Source of the DNA: Halalkalibacter krulwichiae
GTDB lineage: Bacteria > Bacillota > Bacilli > Bacillales > Bacillaceae_D
Assembly: GCF_002109385.1 (NCBI RefSeq)
Contig: NZ_CP020814.1
Location: forward strand, 4,546,864 to 4,610,863
Direction: 5' to 3'
DNA: 64,000 nt
How positions within the stretch are numbered: the stretch's first letter is position 1; each line of letters begins with the position of its first letter. Shown here piece after piece: positions 26,225-35,586 of this stretch. The notes below the pieces were generated by a model. That model searched no databases. It was not told where the DNA came from and saw only the letters and a program-made list of their open reading frames with translations. A program made the position numbers and the translations under genes.

Positions 26225-26298
26225 ATTGGAGCTGCTTCTTGCTCATCTACAGTCATATCTATTGCTAAACCAATATGTTCGTCACATGCATAATACAT
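26137..26298 (-). CDS. yyzF: CxxH/CxxC protein, YyzF family
   Basis: A 53-residue protein if translation starts at the ATG at 26298, which follows GGAAAGGATG; the earlier ATG at 26319 would add seven unmatched residues. The sequence YACDEHIGLAIDMTVDE then CSFCENEAIY displays the CxxH (CDEH) and CxxC (CSFC) pairs that define the family and probably bind zinc. It sits between htrA and rlmH as in other bacilli. Function unknown; the DnaA-box cluster overlaps this gene. Confidence 0.85.
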   Translation of the reverse strand: MYYACDEHIGLAIDMTVDEQEAAPIVDKVKEEQESLSTTCSFCENEAIYSINP

Positions 26299-26389
26299 TG
26301 ATTGAAACATCCTTTCCATTTTAACTTATCCATTATAGCATACCCACTTATATAGCTATGGATAAAACTTTTCTTCAAACGAAACACAC

Positions 26390-26426
26390 AAAAAAAGAAG
26401 CAACAACACATATCGTTGCTGCTTCC
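26390..26426 (-). terminator. Terminator after htrA
   Basis: GAAGCAACAAC (26397-26407) pairs with GTTGCTGCTTC (26415-26425), followed on the minus strand by seven Ts. Confidence 0.9.
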
Positions 26427-26438
26427 ACACACTCTCAC

Positions 26439-27659
26439 TTAAAAACTTTGTTGCTCTGCTAATGATACCATTAAGGTCTCTTTTGAACCATTACGGTAAA
26501 TTTCTAGCTTAACTTCATCTCCAATTTTCCGTTCTGTATATAAAAATTTACGTAGGTCATGACTATCATTAATTTCCTCATCGTCAATTGAAACAATAAC
26601 ATCATACTCTTGGAGTCCAGCACGTTCAGCTGGTGATGTTGGCGAAATACTTGTGATGACGACTCCACCTTTGATGTCATTTGGGAGTTTTAATGTTTCT
26701 TGCCAGTATACACTTGGAATTTCACCAAGTGAGCGAATTCCCACTCCCAACTGCGGTCTCCGTACTTCTCCGACCATTTCTAGATCCTCAATAACCGGAA
26801 CTGCAATTTGGGTAGGGATCGCAAATCCAATTCCTTCAACAGAACTCTGAGCTATTTTCATTGAATTAATACCAATTACTTGTCCTTCAATATTAATAAG
26901 AGCTCCTCCACTGTTACCAGGGTTAATAGCAGCATCTGTTTGAATGACTTCAGCATGCCAGTCAACCTGTCCATTTCCTGTTAAATCAACAGGTATGCTT
27001 CGCTCTTTTGCACTAATGATTCCTTGTGTCACAGTACTCGAAAAGCGTAATCCAAGTGGATTTCCAATTGCAACAGCTGGCTCTCCAACACGAAGCAGAT
27101 CTGAATTTCCAAACTCAGCTACTACTTCAACATCACTGCCGTCTATTTCAAGAACTGCTAAGTCAGTAATGACATCACTCCCAAGCAAAGTAGCGGGAAT
27201 CCTCGTTCCATCGGCTAAACTCACTTCAATTTCATTAGCTCTCTCAATCACATGATGGTTCGTAACTACGTATGCTTTGTCTCCACTCTTTTTATATATG
27301 ACACCTGAACCTGTTCCTTCTGCTCCTTCTTGTGAAAAGAAGTTAGCTTGCTGCATATTAATGACACCTACAACAGCATCTGACACTTTATCAACTGCTT
27401 GTGTCACATCTGAATTCACATCATAACTAATCGTCTGTGAAATCCCTTCTTGCGGAGCTTCTTGTTCTGGCAATCCTGATAATTCACTCTCAGTTGTATG
27501 TTGATAAGGTAATAGGCCAATATTCACAAGCAACGGGGTTGAAAACAAGACGACTAACCCACCAATTACAGCTCCAATGAAAGCAGATTTTCCCGACCCA
27601 CGGTTGGGACCTCGACGTCGATTGACACTTTCTGTTACGTGTTCATCATAGTAACCCAT
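26439..27659 (-). CDS. yyxA: HtrA-type serine protease with PDZ domain (YyxA)
   Basis: Membrane-anchored envelope protease/chaperone. After a short cytosolic basic stretch (VNRRRGPNRGSGKS) comes one transmembrane helix (about 28-47), then a trypsin-like domain with the triad His in VTNHHVIE, Asp in ITDLAVLEI and Ser in INPGNSGGALI. The C-terminal PDZ domain (about 305-400) contains GGVVITSISPTSPAERAGL. The start is taken as the ATG at 27659 (MGYYDEH), 11 bases after AAAAAGGATGG; an ATG at 27674 sits on that site and is less likely. It follows walJ with its own terminator behind walJ between them. B. subtilis HtrC equivalent. Confidence 0.93.
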   Translation of the reverse strand: MGYYDEHVTESVNRRRGPNRGSGKSAFIGAVIGGLVVLFSTPLLVNIGLLPYQHTTESELSGLPEQEAPQEGISQTISYDVNSDVTQAVDKVSDAVVGVINMQQANFFSQEGAEGTGSGVIYKKSGDKAYVVTNHHVIERANEIEVSLADGTRIPATLLGSDVITDLAVLEIDGSDVEVVAEFGNSDLLRVGEPAVAIGNPLGLRFSSTVTQGIISAKERSIPVDLTGNGQVDWHAEVIQTDAAINPGNSGGALINIEGQVIGINSMKIAQSSVEGIGFAIPTQIAVPVIEDLEMVGEVRRPQLGVGIRSLGEIPSVYWQETLKLPNDIKGGVVITSISPTSPAERAGLQEYDVIVSIDDEEINDSHDLRKFLYTERKIGDEVKLEIYRNGSKETLMVSLAEQQSF

Positions 27660-27820
27660 TCGTATTGACACCATCCTTTTTTATCTGTAAGAAATGTATT
27701 GTTATTGATTTTTATTATAATTATTTTGAACTCAAATTCCAGTAATAGGACGATTTTCCCTTTATTTTTGATACTTTTTCTATAATTGACAACAATGATG
27801 ACGCTAAATCATGTGACGCA

Positions 27821-27865
27821 AAAGAAAGAAGGACTAAATCGTTAGAAATCGATTTAGTCCTTCTT
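27821..27865 (-). terminator. Terminator after walJ
   Basis: AAGAAGGACTAAATCG (27826-27841) is complementary to CGATTTAGTCCTTCTT (27850-27865), followed on the minus strand by a TTTCTTTT tract. It ends the wal operon. Confidence 0.9.
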
Positions 27866-27871
27866 ATCTCT

Positions 27872-28669
27872 TTACGAAACCACAGTCAAGGCCGTTGGCT
27901 GATGAGGATCGGTATCATATAATTCAAATTGTTCCCCTACAGCCATCCCTTGTTCTTTTAACACTTGCTCTACTGATAGTCTAGCTAGATCTTTCATATT
28001 GTTATCTAAACTTAAATGAGCCAAATAAATACGACTTGTCTTGTCACCAATACATTCTGACAAAGCCATTGCTGCATCTTCGTTTGAAACGTGGCCAACA
28101 TCACTTAATATACGGCGCTTAATGCTCCAAGGATATCTTCCCATACGAAGCATATTTATATCGTGGTTCGATTCAAAAATAAACATATCCGCACCGCGAA
28201 TCGTCCCTTTTATGCGCTCACTGACATAGCCCATATCAGTTGCTAAGACGAGCTTCTTATCTTCATGATGAAAGGAAAAAAACATCGGTTCTACTGCATC
28301 GTGAGAGACACCAAATGACTCAACATCAAGATTCCCAAATGTTTTTACTTCATCCGTTTGAAAGATAAATTTTTGATCTGTAGATAAATTACCTAGCTGT
28401 CCGTCCATTGCCTGCCATGTTTTCTCATTCGCATAAATCGGCAGGTTATGCTTCCTTGCAAAAATTCCGACCCCTTTTATATGATCAGAGTGTTCATGAC
28501 TAACAAGTATTCCTGTTAATTCCTTAGGGTTACGGTTAATAGCTTGAAAAAGCTCATCCATCTTTTTCCCACTTAACCCTGCATCTATAAGTAAACGCTG
28601 CTCATCTGTTTCTACATATACAGCATTGCCGGTACTGCCACTTGCCAGTACACTAAAGCGTAATGTCAT
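27872..28669 (-). CDS. walJ: MBL-fold metallohydrolase WalJ (YycJ)
   Basis: Zinc-dependent metallo-beta-lactamase-fold protein of 265 residues. The catalytic metal motif is [11 protein letters not shown] (HxHxDH, about 57-66), followed by histidines and an aspartate further along ([15 protein letters not shown] region). The N-terminus [18 protein letters not shown] is the typical opening of the family, which has 5'-3' exonuclease-like relatives and has been linked to coordination of cell division with wall synthesis and replication. Last gene of walRKHIJ. Start ATG at 28669. Confidence 0.93.
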   Translation of the reverse strand: MTLRFSVLASGSTGNAVYVETDEQRLLIDAGLSGKKMDELFQAINRNPKELTGILVSHEHSDHIKGVGIFARKHNLPIYANEKTWQAMDGQLGNLSTDQKFIFQTDEVKTFGNLDVESFGVSHDAVEPMFFSFHHEDKKLVLATDMGYVSERIKGTIRGADMFIFESNHDINMLRMGRYPWSIKRRILSDVGHVSNEDAAMALSECIGDKTSRIYLAHLSLDNNMKDLARLSVEQVLKEQGMAVGEQFELYDTDPHQPTALTVVS

Positions 28670-28702
28670 CTTACATTCCCCTCTTCCAATGTTACACTAA
28701 TA

Positions 28703-29476
28703 CTAAGTAAGCTGCTGGACGGTGCCTCCTGTCGCATGAACAAGATAGACTTCTCCATCCACTGTCACACGCCACATAGGTGCAAACACTTGAACATCAC
28801 CTGTTGGACTAAAAAAGCTATAATATCCAAACTGCACATTCGTAATAGTCTGATTCATACGAATAAGTTGATCATTAAGCAAAATTTCAATTGCCTTTAA
28901 GCTAGACAGAATTTCTCGGTCCTCTCCCTCTTGCTCCTCAAAATGAAACAACCGTTGTTGGTAACTGATAATTTCTTGGTCTTCATTTAAATGCAAAACA
29001 AGTGGTTGATCATCAAACGTATAGGCGATTTTTTCCCCATACGCTTGGTAAAAATGCATTTGTTTCTTCTCTTGATCATAACCAGCGTAGCGATACTGAT
29101 CTCCTTGAAACACATATAACGTCAGAAACTGTTCAATTTCTGATCTTGTTTGTTCTTGTGAAAGACTAAATGGCTCTTCTATCGTTGAAAAAGCCGTGTA
29201 CTCGTCTAGAAGTTCAATCTCTTGATCATCGATTACCGGAAATTGCTCAACATCAAATTCAACTAACTTCCCAATAACAAGCAAACCAGATGAATCTTCT
29301 TCTGGAAGCTCCTGTTCGATGGTCACATTATTTTCCCTTAGAACCTCTTGAATGGTTGCTTCTGTAATCATACTCAGTTGATTAACATTATGCGTTTCAA
29401 TTAGTTGCCACGTTAGGAACGTATTGATAAATAAGAAGGTTATAATGAAGATCGACTTCGTTCTACTCCAATCCAT
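28703..29476 (-). CDS. walI: WalK-interacting membrane protein WalI (YycI)
   Basis: Bitopic membrane protein that, with WalH, restrains the WalK kinase. One N-terminal helix (SIFIITFLFINTFLTWQ) follows a short MDWSRTK cytosolic tail; the rest (about 35-257) is extracytoplasmic, with YycI domain strands such as RYAGYDQEKKQMHFYQ. I start it at the ATG at 29476 after GGGGGTTCTA, giving 257 residues; upstream ATG 29500 adds an unmatched tail. It overlaps walH by 14 bases, so coupling is expected. Confidence 0.92.
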   Translation of the reverse strand: MDWSRTKSIFIITFLFINTFLTWQLIETHNVNQLSMITEATIQEVLRENNVTIEQELPEEDSSGLLVIGKLVEFDVEQFPVIDDQEIELLDEYTAFSTIEEPFSLSQEQTRSEIEQFLTLYVFQGDQYRYAGYDQEKKQMHFYQAYGEKIAYTFDDQPLVLHLNEDQEIISYQQRLFHFEEQEGEDREILSSLKAIEILLNDQLIRMNQTITNVQFGYYSFFSPTGDVQVFAPMWRVTVDGEVYLVHATGGTVQQLT

Positions 29477-30806
29477 TAGAACCCCCTTTGTCCTCTTCAA
29501 ATGTCACCTTTTGCCAACGGTTTCCATAATGGATGAACCAGTGTGGTTCCAATGTAACAAATGATGTATTTCTTATAATCATTTCATAGCCAATCACAGC
29601 TTTTGATAACCTTGTATCGATAAAAAATTCTGGCTCCTCTAAGCGCTCTAAAAGTTCTTGCCCAGATGGTAATTGAATACGATCACTGACATCTATTGGC
29701 GCATGATCAAGTGCAAAGAGAGGCCTACTGTAGTGAACAATTTGATTCCCAGAACGACTTACATTAAGCGCCATTGAACCTGTCCCATCCATACTCAATA
29801 TTGGATATCCATTTACATCAAGAAGAAACTCCGCCTCATCCCTCAGATCATTGGAACGCCAAGACGAAAGGAGATAATCGTCTGACCACCCACCATGGCT
29901 ATTAATAAACTCATAGCTATTTTGGATAATATGCTTGCTATTACGTTCTTGCGTTTCAATAAAGATCGGATTGATATACTCCATGAACAAACCATTATCT
30001 TGCAGCGTAATGATACGGTTCCCATCAGTATAAGAATCCTCTCCATCTGACTGTTGATAATACTTAACAGAGCCCGGATCCGTAAAGAGTGTTTGCTTAT
30101 AGAAATTAATCGATAATGGGACAGTTTGAAAGGATAATCGTGGTGCAGTAATTGGTTCTGTTGGAATATATACCATTTCATTTAGCATCGTAGTTGCATC
30201 TCGTGCAATAACTGGTCGAACAGCTTTGTATTCTTCAAATAAATCAAAGAAAGCATGTAATTCACCAACCGGAAAATCTGTTTCTAGTTCGATAACCCGT
30301 TCCTCTTCACCTGATAGCCATTGCATATGAACTTCTTTATTTGAACTTATATAGAGGAACATTCGATTTACGTTTGTAATTGGAACAACCAACTCATTCT
30401 CATTTGTTTCAAACAGACTGAACAATAAATCAGCCGGTATTGCTGCTGGGAAAATAATTTCAACACCTGGCCCTTCAACACTCTTAGGAAAAGGGCCTGT
30501 TGCTAACAAGTCAACCTCATCCAAATTCGAACGGAGGAGCTTGTTATAAAGTTTATCAAAACTTTCGTCACGTCTCGGAATCATAGCAAACTGATCGCTT
30601 TGATGGACAACAATTTGCTCTGGCTTTAGTACATCTTTCAACTTACGTTCCTCTCGTTCTTCATTGAGCGAATCACTCGGGACATATCTTTCTGTATCAT
30701 CGAGAAGGGCAATCTCTGGTTGATACGTGTAAAGTTGCCATGTTAAAACAACACTGATCGTAATTAACACGATCAAAATGGTTGTCTTAATATGCTCATA
30801 GTTCAT
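29463..30806 (-). CDS. walH: WalK-interacting membrane protein WalH (YycH)
   Basis: Extracytoplasmic regulator with one N-terminal helix (TILIVLITISVVLTWQL). The start ATG at 30806 follows TCAGGAGGGAGAGC, giving 447 residues; an earlier in-frame ATG at 30893 lies inside walK. Large extracellular part (about 30-440) with blocks like GPFPKSVEGPGVEIIFP near the N-terminal third. WalH and WalI form a heterodimer that contacts WalK through the membrane helices and inhibits it. Overlaps walK end by 11 bases and walI start by 14. Confidence 0.92.
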   Translation of the reverse strand: MNYEHIKTTILIVLITISVVLTWQLYTYQPEIALLDDTERYVPSDSLNEEREERKLKDVLKPEQIVVHQSDQFAMIPRRDESFDKLYNKLLRSNLDEVDLLATGPFPKSVEGPGVEIIFPAAIPADLLFSLFETNENELVVPITNVNRMFLYISSNKEVHMQWLSGEEERVIELETDFPVGELHAFFDLFEEYKAVRPVIARDATTMLNEMVYIPTEPITAPRLSFQTVPLSINFYKQTLFTDPGSVKYYQQSDGEDSYTDGNRIITLQDNGLFMEYINPIFIETQERNSKHIIQNSYEFINSHGGWSDDYLLSSWRSNDLRDEAEFLLDVNGYPILSMDGTGSMALNVSRSGNQIVHYSRPLFALDHAPIDVSDRIQLPSGQELLERLEEPEFFIDTRLSKAVIGYEMIIRNTSFVTLEPHWFIHYGNRWQKVTFEEDKGGSNGLE

Positions 30807-32622
30807 GCTCTCCCTCCTGATCATTAGAAAAAGGTAATGTGATATGAATCGTTGTTCCTTTTCCATACTCACTTTCAACCCAAATGTCTCCATTATGAGC
30901 TAAGATCAATTCCCTTGCGATAGCAAGTCCAAGTCCCGTTCCTCCGACACTTCTTGCCCTTGCCTTATCAACACGATAAAAACGATCAAATATCTTCGCT
31001 TGACTCTCCCTTGGAATCCCCATTCCTTGGTCGGATATACTAATTTGCAAATGCTCTCCTCTTTGCAGCATTTGAACTTTGATATCTCCGCCTTCAGGAG
31101 AATATTTCATTGCATTTGAGATCACATTATCTAGAACTTGTGTTAATTTATCAGGTGCTACCTTCACATAGACGGGTGAATTGGCAATTTTTCGATTGAA
31201 ACGAATCTTTTTATCTAGAGCAATCATTTCAAAACGATCAATAATATCATTTAAAAACGATCCAATATTAATAATTTCAAAGGATAGTTGATAATCAAGG
31301 CTGTCAATTTTAGATAGCTGTAGCAAATCGTTTACTAGCCGGATCATTCTCTCCGTTTCGTTTTGAGTAACATTTAGAAACCTCGGACCAAGCTCTTTAT
31401 CTTTCATTGCCCCATCCTCTAATGCCTCTAAATAGCTCTTCATTGTCGTTAATGGTGTTCTCAACTCATGGGAAACGTTAGCGACAAACTCTCGACGTTC
31501 TTGTTCAATTTTTTGCTTTTCAGTCACATCGTGCACAACAGTAATCAGTCCATTTATCGGCCCATTTTCCTCTTGGATAACGGAAAACTTCGCCTCAAGC
31601 AAGTACTCCGCTTCATCGTCACTAAAATCGAGCAGCAACGGGTCGGGGAAGTCATATAAGTCCTGTAAAATAACTGTTTCTGGCAAGCGTAAGATCGTTT
31701 GAATAGGCTCTCCAAGCCCAGAGTGGCTTGATAAATTCAACAATTCTTCTGCCCTGTTATTCATTAAGATAATGCGGCCATTTTTATCTGTTGCAATGAC
31801 TCCGTCCGTCATATGGGTTAAGACGGATTTTAACCGTTTTTGTTCACGATCACGTGTCACGGTTGCTTCCTGGAGCTTCATTGTAAGATCATTAAACGAT
31901 GTTGCCAATTGCCCTATTTCATCGCCGCTGTATACTTTTACTTGCTTGGAGAAGTCTCCTCGACCCATCCTTAGGGCTTGTCTGCGCATATCAACAATAG
32001 GACCTGTCATCGTTCGCGCGAGCAAAATAACAAGAACAACGGAAATAGCAAGCGCAATAAAGGTTCCACTTAATAAAATACTGTTAATTTGTCTAATCTG
32101 ACCATAAATCTCTTCCATTGAAGCTTCAATATATAAAGCTCCGACTGGCCCATCATCTGACTTAATGGGAACAGCAAGAACTCTCATCCTATGACCTGTT
32201 ACTGGATCACGTAACACAGCTTCATCTGGTGAACCTAACAATGCTCGTTTTACTCGAACCTCTGTTGATTGCTGTCCAATAATATGCCTATTCGATAAGT
32301 TAGACGTATAGACAACGACACGATTTTGATCAATAACCTGAACTTCAGAATGATCAATTGAAAAAATATCACGGAGCATCGCATTGAAATTTGCTGTAAT
32401 TCCACTTCGATCATCTTGATTATTAGTCATTTCCTGGGCAAAGTTATAAGCTAATAAGTTAGCTCTTTCATCTAGCATTTCAAAATAATTACTAACAAGC
32501 TGACTTTCCAGTTGTCTAGCAAAATAAACACCGATAATTTGCATCGCAATAAAAATGAGTAGTACATAGATGATAATTAGTTTGAATTGGATCGACTTAA
32601 AAAAGCCAACTTTATTTTCCAT
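30796..32622 (-). CDS. walK: Essential sensor histidine kinase WalK (YycG)
   Basis: Membrane kinase of 608 residues that controls peptidoglycan hydrolase genes through WalR. Layout: two transmembrane helices (about 12-34 and 180-202) bracketing an extracellular PAS-like domain, HAMP (about 203-255), cytoplasmic PAS (about 262-370), HisKA with phospho-acceptor His385 (FVANVSHELRTPL), and HATPase with N, G1 and G2 boxes (DNVISNAMKYS, DQGMGIP, VGGTGLGLAI). Lengths and order are typical. Starts on the last base of the walR stop (TAATG). Confidence 0.98.
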   Translation of the reverse strand: MENKVGFFKSIQFKLIIIYVLLIFIAMQIIGVYFARQLESQLVSNYFEMLDERANLLAYNFAQEMTNNQDDRSGITANFNAMLRDIFSIDHSEVQVIDQNRVVVYTSNLSNRHIIGQQSTEVRVKRALLGSPDEAVLRDPVTGHRMRVLAVPIKSDDGPVGALYIEASMEEIYGQIRQINSILLSGTFIALAISVVLVILLARTMTGPIVDMRRQALRMGRGDFSKQVKVYSGDEIGQLATSFNDLTMKLQEATVTRDREQKRLKSVLTHMTDGVIATDKNGRIILMNNRAEELLNLSSHSGLGEPIQTILRLPETVILQDLYDFPDPLLLDFSDDEAEYLLEAKFSVIQEENGPINGLITVVHDVTEKQKIEQERREFVANVSHELRTPLTTMKSYLEALEDGAMKDKELGPRFLNVTQNETERMIRLVNDLLQLSKIDSLDYQLSFEIINIGSFLNDIIDRFEMIALDKKIRFNRKIANSPVYVKVAPDKLTQVLDNVISNAMKYSPEGGDIKVQMLQRGEHLQISISDQGMGIPRESQAKIFDRFYRVDKARARSVGGTGLGLAIARELILAHNGDIWVESEYGKGTTIHITLPFSNDQEGEHEL

Positions 32623-33335
32623 TAAGATTGCTCCTGTTGCTCAGGCGAAGATAAGTAATACCCCACCCCTCTACGTGTAATAATCCAAACAGGATAACTA
32701 GGATTATCTTCAACCTTTTCACGAAGTCTACGAACGGTTACATCAACAGTCCGGACATCACCAAAGTAATCATATCCCCATACTGCTTGAAGCAAGTGCT
32801 CTCTCGTCATTACTTGATCAAGGTGCTTAGCTAAATAATGAATCAATTCAAACTCACGATGAGTCAACTCAATCGCTTCCCCCCGACGCTTCACCTGATA
32901 AGCATCAGGATAAATTGTTAAATCACCTACCACAATTTCCTTTTGTGTGTTCGCTTCTTCAGCAGCCGTTGCTTTATGACGCCTTAAGTTTGCTTTCACG
33001 CGTGCAAGCAACTCACGCGTACTAAATGGCTTAGTTACATAATCATCAGCACCTAGCTCTAAACCAAGCACCTTATCGATTTCTGAGTCCTTTGCCGTTA
33101 GCATAATAATGGGAATATCAAATTGTTTACGAACTTCTCGACAAACTTCCATTCCATCTTTATGAGGCAACATTATATCTAATAAAATAAGATCTGGTTC
33201 TTCCTTTGTTACAAGCTCTATTGCTTCTAAACCATCATAAGCACAAATAACATCATAACCTTCTTTTTCAAGGTTAAATTTTAATATATCTGCAATTGGT
33301 CTTTCATCATCTACAACTAAAATACGCTTATCCAT
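32622..33335 (-). CDS. walR: Response regulator WalR (YycF)
   Basis: OmpR-family regulator, 237 residues from the ATG at 33335 ([16 protein letters not shown]), which follows GGGAGAG; upstream ATGs in the frame do not match the family. Receiver domain with phospho-acceptor Asp53 ([14 protein letters not shown]), and a winged-helix DNA-binding domain (about 130-230) with [15 protein letters not shown]. It regulates autolysins and wall remodelling. A tentative target box lies upstream of the M23 peptidase gene (35082-35098). Confidence 0.98.
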   Translation of the reverse strand: MDKRILVVDDERPIADILKFNLEKEGYDVICAYDGLEAIELVTKEEPDLILLDIMLPHKDGMEVCREVRKQFDIPIIMLTAKDSEIDKVLGLELGADDYVTKPFSTRELLARVKANLRRHKATAAEEANTQKEIVVGDLTIYPDAYQVKRRGEAIELTHREFELIHYLAKHLDQVMTREHLLQAVWGYDYFGDVRTVDVTVRRLREKVEDNPSYPVWIITRRGVGYYLSSPEQQEQS

Positions 33336-33415
33336 TGGGCAGATCTCTCCCATTCTATTTAGTCTTACTTCACATTCTAACATATGAAGGCGTTCTTCTG
33401 TTACCTTAGCCAACG

Positions 33416-33492
33416 TTAAAAATCGAGGATAACTCTATGAAACATTTCCCACTATTACACAGGAAAGAACCTTTTAGAGTCAGCCTCGATTT
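33416..33492 (-). terminator. Terminator after the M23 peptidase gene
   Basis: AAATCGAGGATAACTCT pairs with AGAGTCAGCCTCGATTT (33476-33492) with small bulges, followed on the minus strand by a T-run toward 33416. It separates the peptidase gene from the wal operon. Confidence 0.8.
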
Positions 33493-33494
33493 AC

Positions 33495-34928
33495 CTATCT
33501 TAAATAATCCATTGGATTTTTCAATTGTCCTTTTTCATAAACTTCAAAGTGCAAGTGGATACCTGTAGAGTTACCAGTTGACCCCATCACACCAATTTTC
33601 TGTCCTTTTGTTACTGTTTGTCCAACTTCTACATCAATGGAGGCTAAATGAGCATAGAGCGTCTCAACTCCATTATTATGATTAATACGAACTAGATTCC
33701 CATAACCACCTGAGTAGGTCGCTTGAGTAACAGTCCCGTTATCAGCTGCAAGGATATTATAGTTACTTGGCCTAGCGATATCAATTCCTTTATGGAATCT
33801 ACCCCAACGATTTCCTTGATAACTAGAAATATATCCACCAACAGCCGGCCATCCTAGCTGACCGGAACCACGTGAAGGCATTTCCTTTGTTCCTTTAGTT
33901 ACGATGCGTTTCACCGGTTCTTTGGTTACTTCTTCAGATAAGACTTCACGTTTTACAACGTGACCATTCTTTTCAGTGATTTCATACTCTATCAATTGTG
34001 TTCCAGGCTGTCCTTCTTGCGTGACTTTAGTATCACCTTTCCACATTGAATCATCTTCTCTTTCTTCTGTCTCATAAGCAATCTCTTCTTCTACTAGACT
34101 GACCTTTGTTGAATAAACTTCTACTAATGGTTGATAAGCAGTAACAAGAATCTCTTGTCCCACTCTTATTATACTATCAGCATCTAGGTCTTCATTTAAA
34201 TCAATCAGTTCTGATGTAGTAAGGCCATGGTCATTAGCAATTGAACTTAACACATCACCTTGTTTTACTTGATAAGATTCTTCTTCTAGTACACCTTTGT
34301 TTAGCTTTTTGACAGCTTGTTTCACTGATACGATATCGTCTGGGGCTACTAATACTTCTTCTTCTGTAATATCCTCTGTTAGTACAATATCTGTAATAAC
34401 TGTTTCACCAACATCTATATGATCTAGATCTTCCTCTTCTAAAAAATGTTCGTAATCATCTTCTTTTACATATTGCGTAATTAAAGCTTCAACCGCTTTT
34501 TCCGCTTCTGCTTGAGAAGGTAAATAGACAGCTGGTTTCTTATCAATGACAAGCGTAACCGCTTCTGCTTGAACGGTTAACTTTTCTTCTAACTGAGTTA
34601 GTACATCACCAGCTTCAGAGCCCTCATCAAAAATAAACTCAGGAATCACCTCAACGTTTTCGCCAACTTGTAAAGTAAGATCAGGGTAATCTTCTGCATG
34701 AGAGTCAATCAACTCTTCAATCAAAGTATAAACCGGCTCATCATCTAGTAAACTTCCAATATGTTCCCCTTCAATATACACATGATAAATAATATTTATG
34801 GACGAGTCCTCTTCTGCTGAGGCGCTCGGCATATATAATGCAAAAACAGATAAAGCTAGTAAAGTAATAATAAATGTTTGAAGTTTGAATTTTACGGGTA
34901 CCTTAATACCAATAGAACACGTATTCAT
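33495..34928 (-). CDS. Secreted LysM-G5-M23 peptidoglycan endopeptidase
   Basis: Cell-wall hydrolase of 477 residues. A signal peptide (about 15-38, ending ASA) precedes an N-terminal region with low-complexity acidic stretches (to about 215). Then come LysM (218-263, YQVKQGDVLSSIANDHGL) for glycan binding, a G5 domain (267-346), and a C-terminal M23 LytM domain (376-474) with zinc ligands His379, Asp383 and His460, and catalytic His427 or His458. It is upstream of the wal operon. M23/LysM enzymes are typical WalR targets, and a TGTAAT-N5-TGTCAT box lies upstream. The extreme acidity (pI very low by eye) fits an extracellular protein of an alkaliphile. Confidence 0.9.
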   Translation of the reverse strand: MNTCSIGIKVPVKFKLQTFIITLLALSVFALYMPSASAEEDSSINIIYHVYIEGEHIGSLLDDEPVYTLIEELIDSHAEDYPDLTLQVGENVEVIPEFIFDEGSEAGDVLTQLEEKLTVQAEAVTLVIDKKPAVYLPSQAEAEKAVEALITQYVKEDDYEHFLEEEDLDHIDVGETVITDIVLTEDITEEEVLVAPDDIVSVKQAVKKLNKGVLEEESYQVKQGDVLSSIANDHGLTTSELIDLNEDLDADSIIRVGQEILVTAYQPLVEVYSTKVSLVEEEIAYETEEREDDSMWKGDTKVTQEGQPGTQLIEYEITEKNGHVVKREVLSEEVTKEPVKRIVTKGTKEMPSRGSGQLGWPAVGGYISSYQGNRWGRFHKGIDIARPSNYNILAADNGTVTQATYSGGYGNLVRINHNNGVETLYAHLASIDVEVGQTVTKGQKIGVMGSTGNSTGIHLHFEVYEKGQLKNPMDYLR

Positions 34929-34980
34929 TTTTTCCTCCTAGAAACAACCAATGTCAAAATCCACAATCATTTGACATTAG

Positions 34981-35009
34981 CTAACATACACTTCTACATA
35001 ATTCGTCAA
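34981..35009 (-). promoter_or_regulatory. Promoter of the M23 peptidase gene
   Basis: Minus strand -35 TTGACG (35004-35009), 17 bases, and -10 TGTTAG (34981-34986). The -10 is weak, as expected for an activated promoter, but this is an estimate. Confidence 0.45.
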
Positions 35010-35081
35010 CCTTTCCCATTCTAACATAACCTTCTAGCAAATGTACTTATCTATTAAATTGAAAATAGATTGATACCTTTT

Positions 35082-35098
35082 TGTAATACTCCTGTCAT
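35082..35098. promoter_or_regulatory. Candidate WalR box
   Basis: TGTAAT-ACTCC-TGTCAT is a direct repeat of TGTNAT units with the 5-base spacer (11-base period) of the WalR consensus; the C in TGTCAT is the one departure. It lies 154 bases before the peptidase start on the opposite reading sense. A second, weaker pair, TGTCAA-N5-TGTGGA, lies on the minus strand just upstream of the gene. Confidence 0.4.
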
Positions 35099-35135
35099 AA
35101 ACATGGTTAAATTAGGTAAATATTTATTAATAAAT

Positions 35136-35167
35136 AAAAAACCTGTATGGAATATCCATACAGGTTT
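35136..35167 (-). terminator. Terminator of the tRNA cluster
   Basis: AACCTGTATGGA (35140-35151) pairs with TCCATACAGGTT (35155-35166), followed on the minus strand by TTTTTTATTTATT. It closes the five-tRNA transcript. Confidence 0.92.
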
Positions 35168-35170
35168 GAG

Positions 35171-35243
<73 letters not shown>

Positions 35244-35249
35244 AAATGG

Positions 35250-35322
35250 TGGCTCAGGACGGAATCGAACCGCCGACACATGGATTTTCAGTCCATTGCT
35301 CTACCAACTGAGCTACTGAGCC
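35250..35322 (-). tRNA. tRNA-Phe(GAA)
   Basis: Minus strand, 73 bases, acceptor GGCTCAG, anticodon loop CTGAAAA giving GAA, T-loop GGTTCGA. The 3' CCA is encoded (35247-35249). Confidence 0.97.
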
Positions 35323-35336
35323 GCTTATAAAAGTGG

Positions 35337-35410
35337 CGGTCCGGACGGGACTCGAACCCGCGACCTCCTGCGTGACAGGCAGGCATTCTAACCAACTGAA
35401 CTACCGGACC
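35337..35410 (-). tRNA. tRNA-Asp(GTC)
   Basis: Minus strand, 74 bases, acceptor GGTCCGG, anticodon loop CTGTCAC giving GTC, discriminator G. The CCA is encoded (35334-35336). Confidence 0.97.
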
Positions 35411-35426
35411 AATATTAAATTAGTGG

Positions 35427-35498
35427 TGACCCGTACGGGATTCGAACCCGTGTTACCGCCGTGAAAGGGCGGTGTCTTAACCGCTTGACCAACGGGCC
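35427..35498 (-). tRNA. tRNA-Glu(TTC)
   Basis: Minus strand, 72 bases, acceptor GGCCCGT, anticodon loop CTTTCAC giving TTC, T-loop GGTTCGA. The CCA is encoded (35424-35426). Confidence 0.97.
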
Positions 35499-35513
35499 AC
35501 TTTATAAAAGTGG

Positions 35514-35586
35514 TGAGCCATGAAGGACTCGAACCTTCGACCCTCTGATTAAAAGTCAGATGCTCTACCAACTGAGCTAATGGCTC
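35514..35586 (-). tRNA. tRNA-Lys(TTT)
   Basis: Minus strand, 73 bases, acceptor GAGCCAT, anticodon loop CTTTTAA giving TTT. CCA encoded (35511-35513). It is the first gene of the Lys-Glu-Asp-Phe-Thr transcript. Confidence 0.97.
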
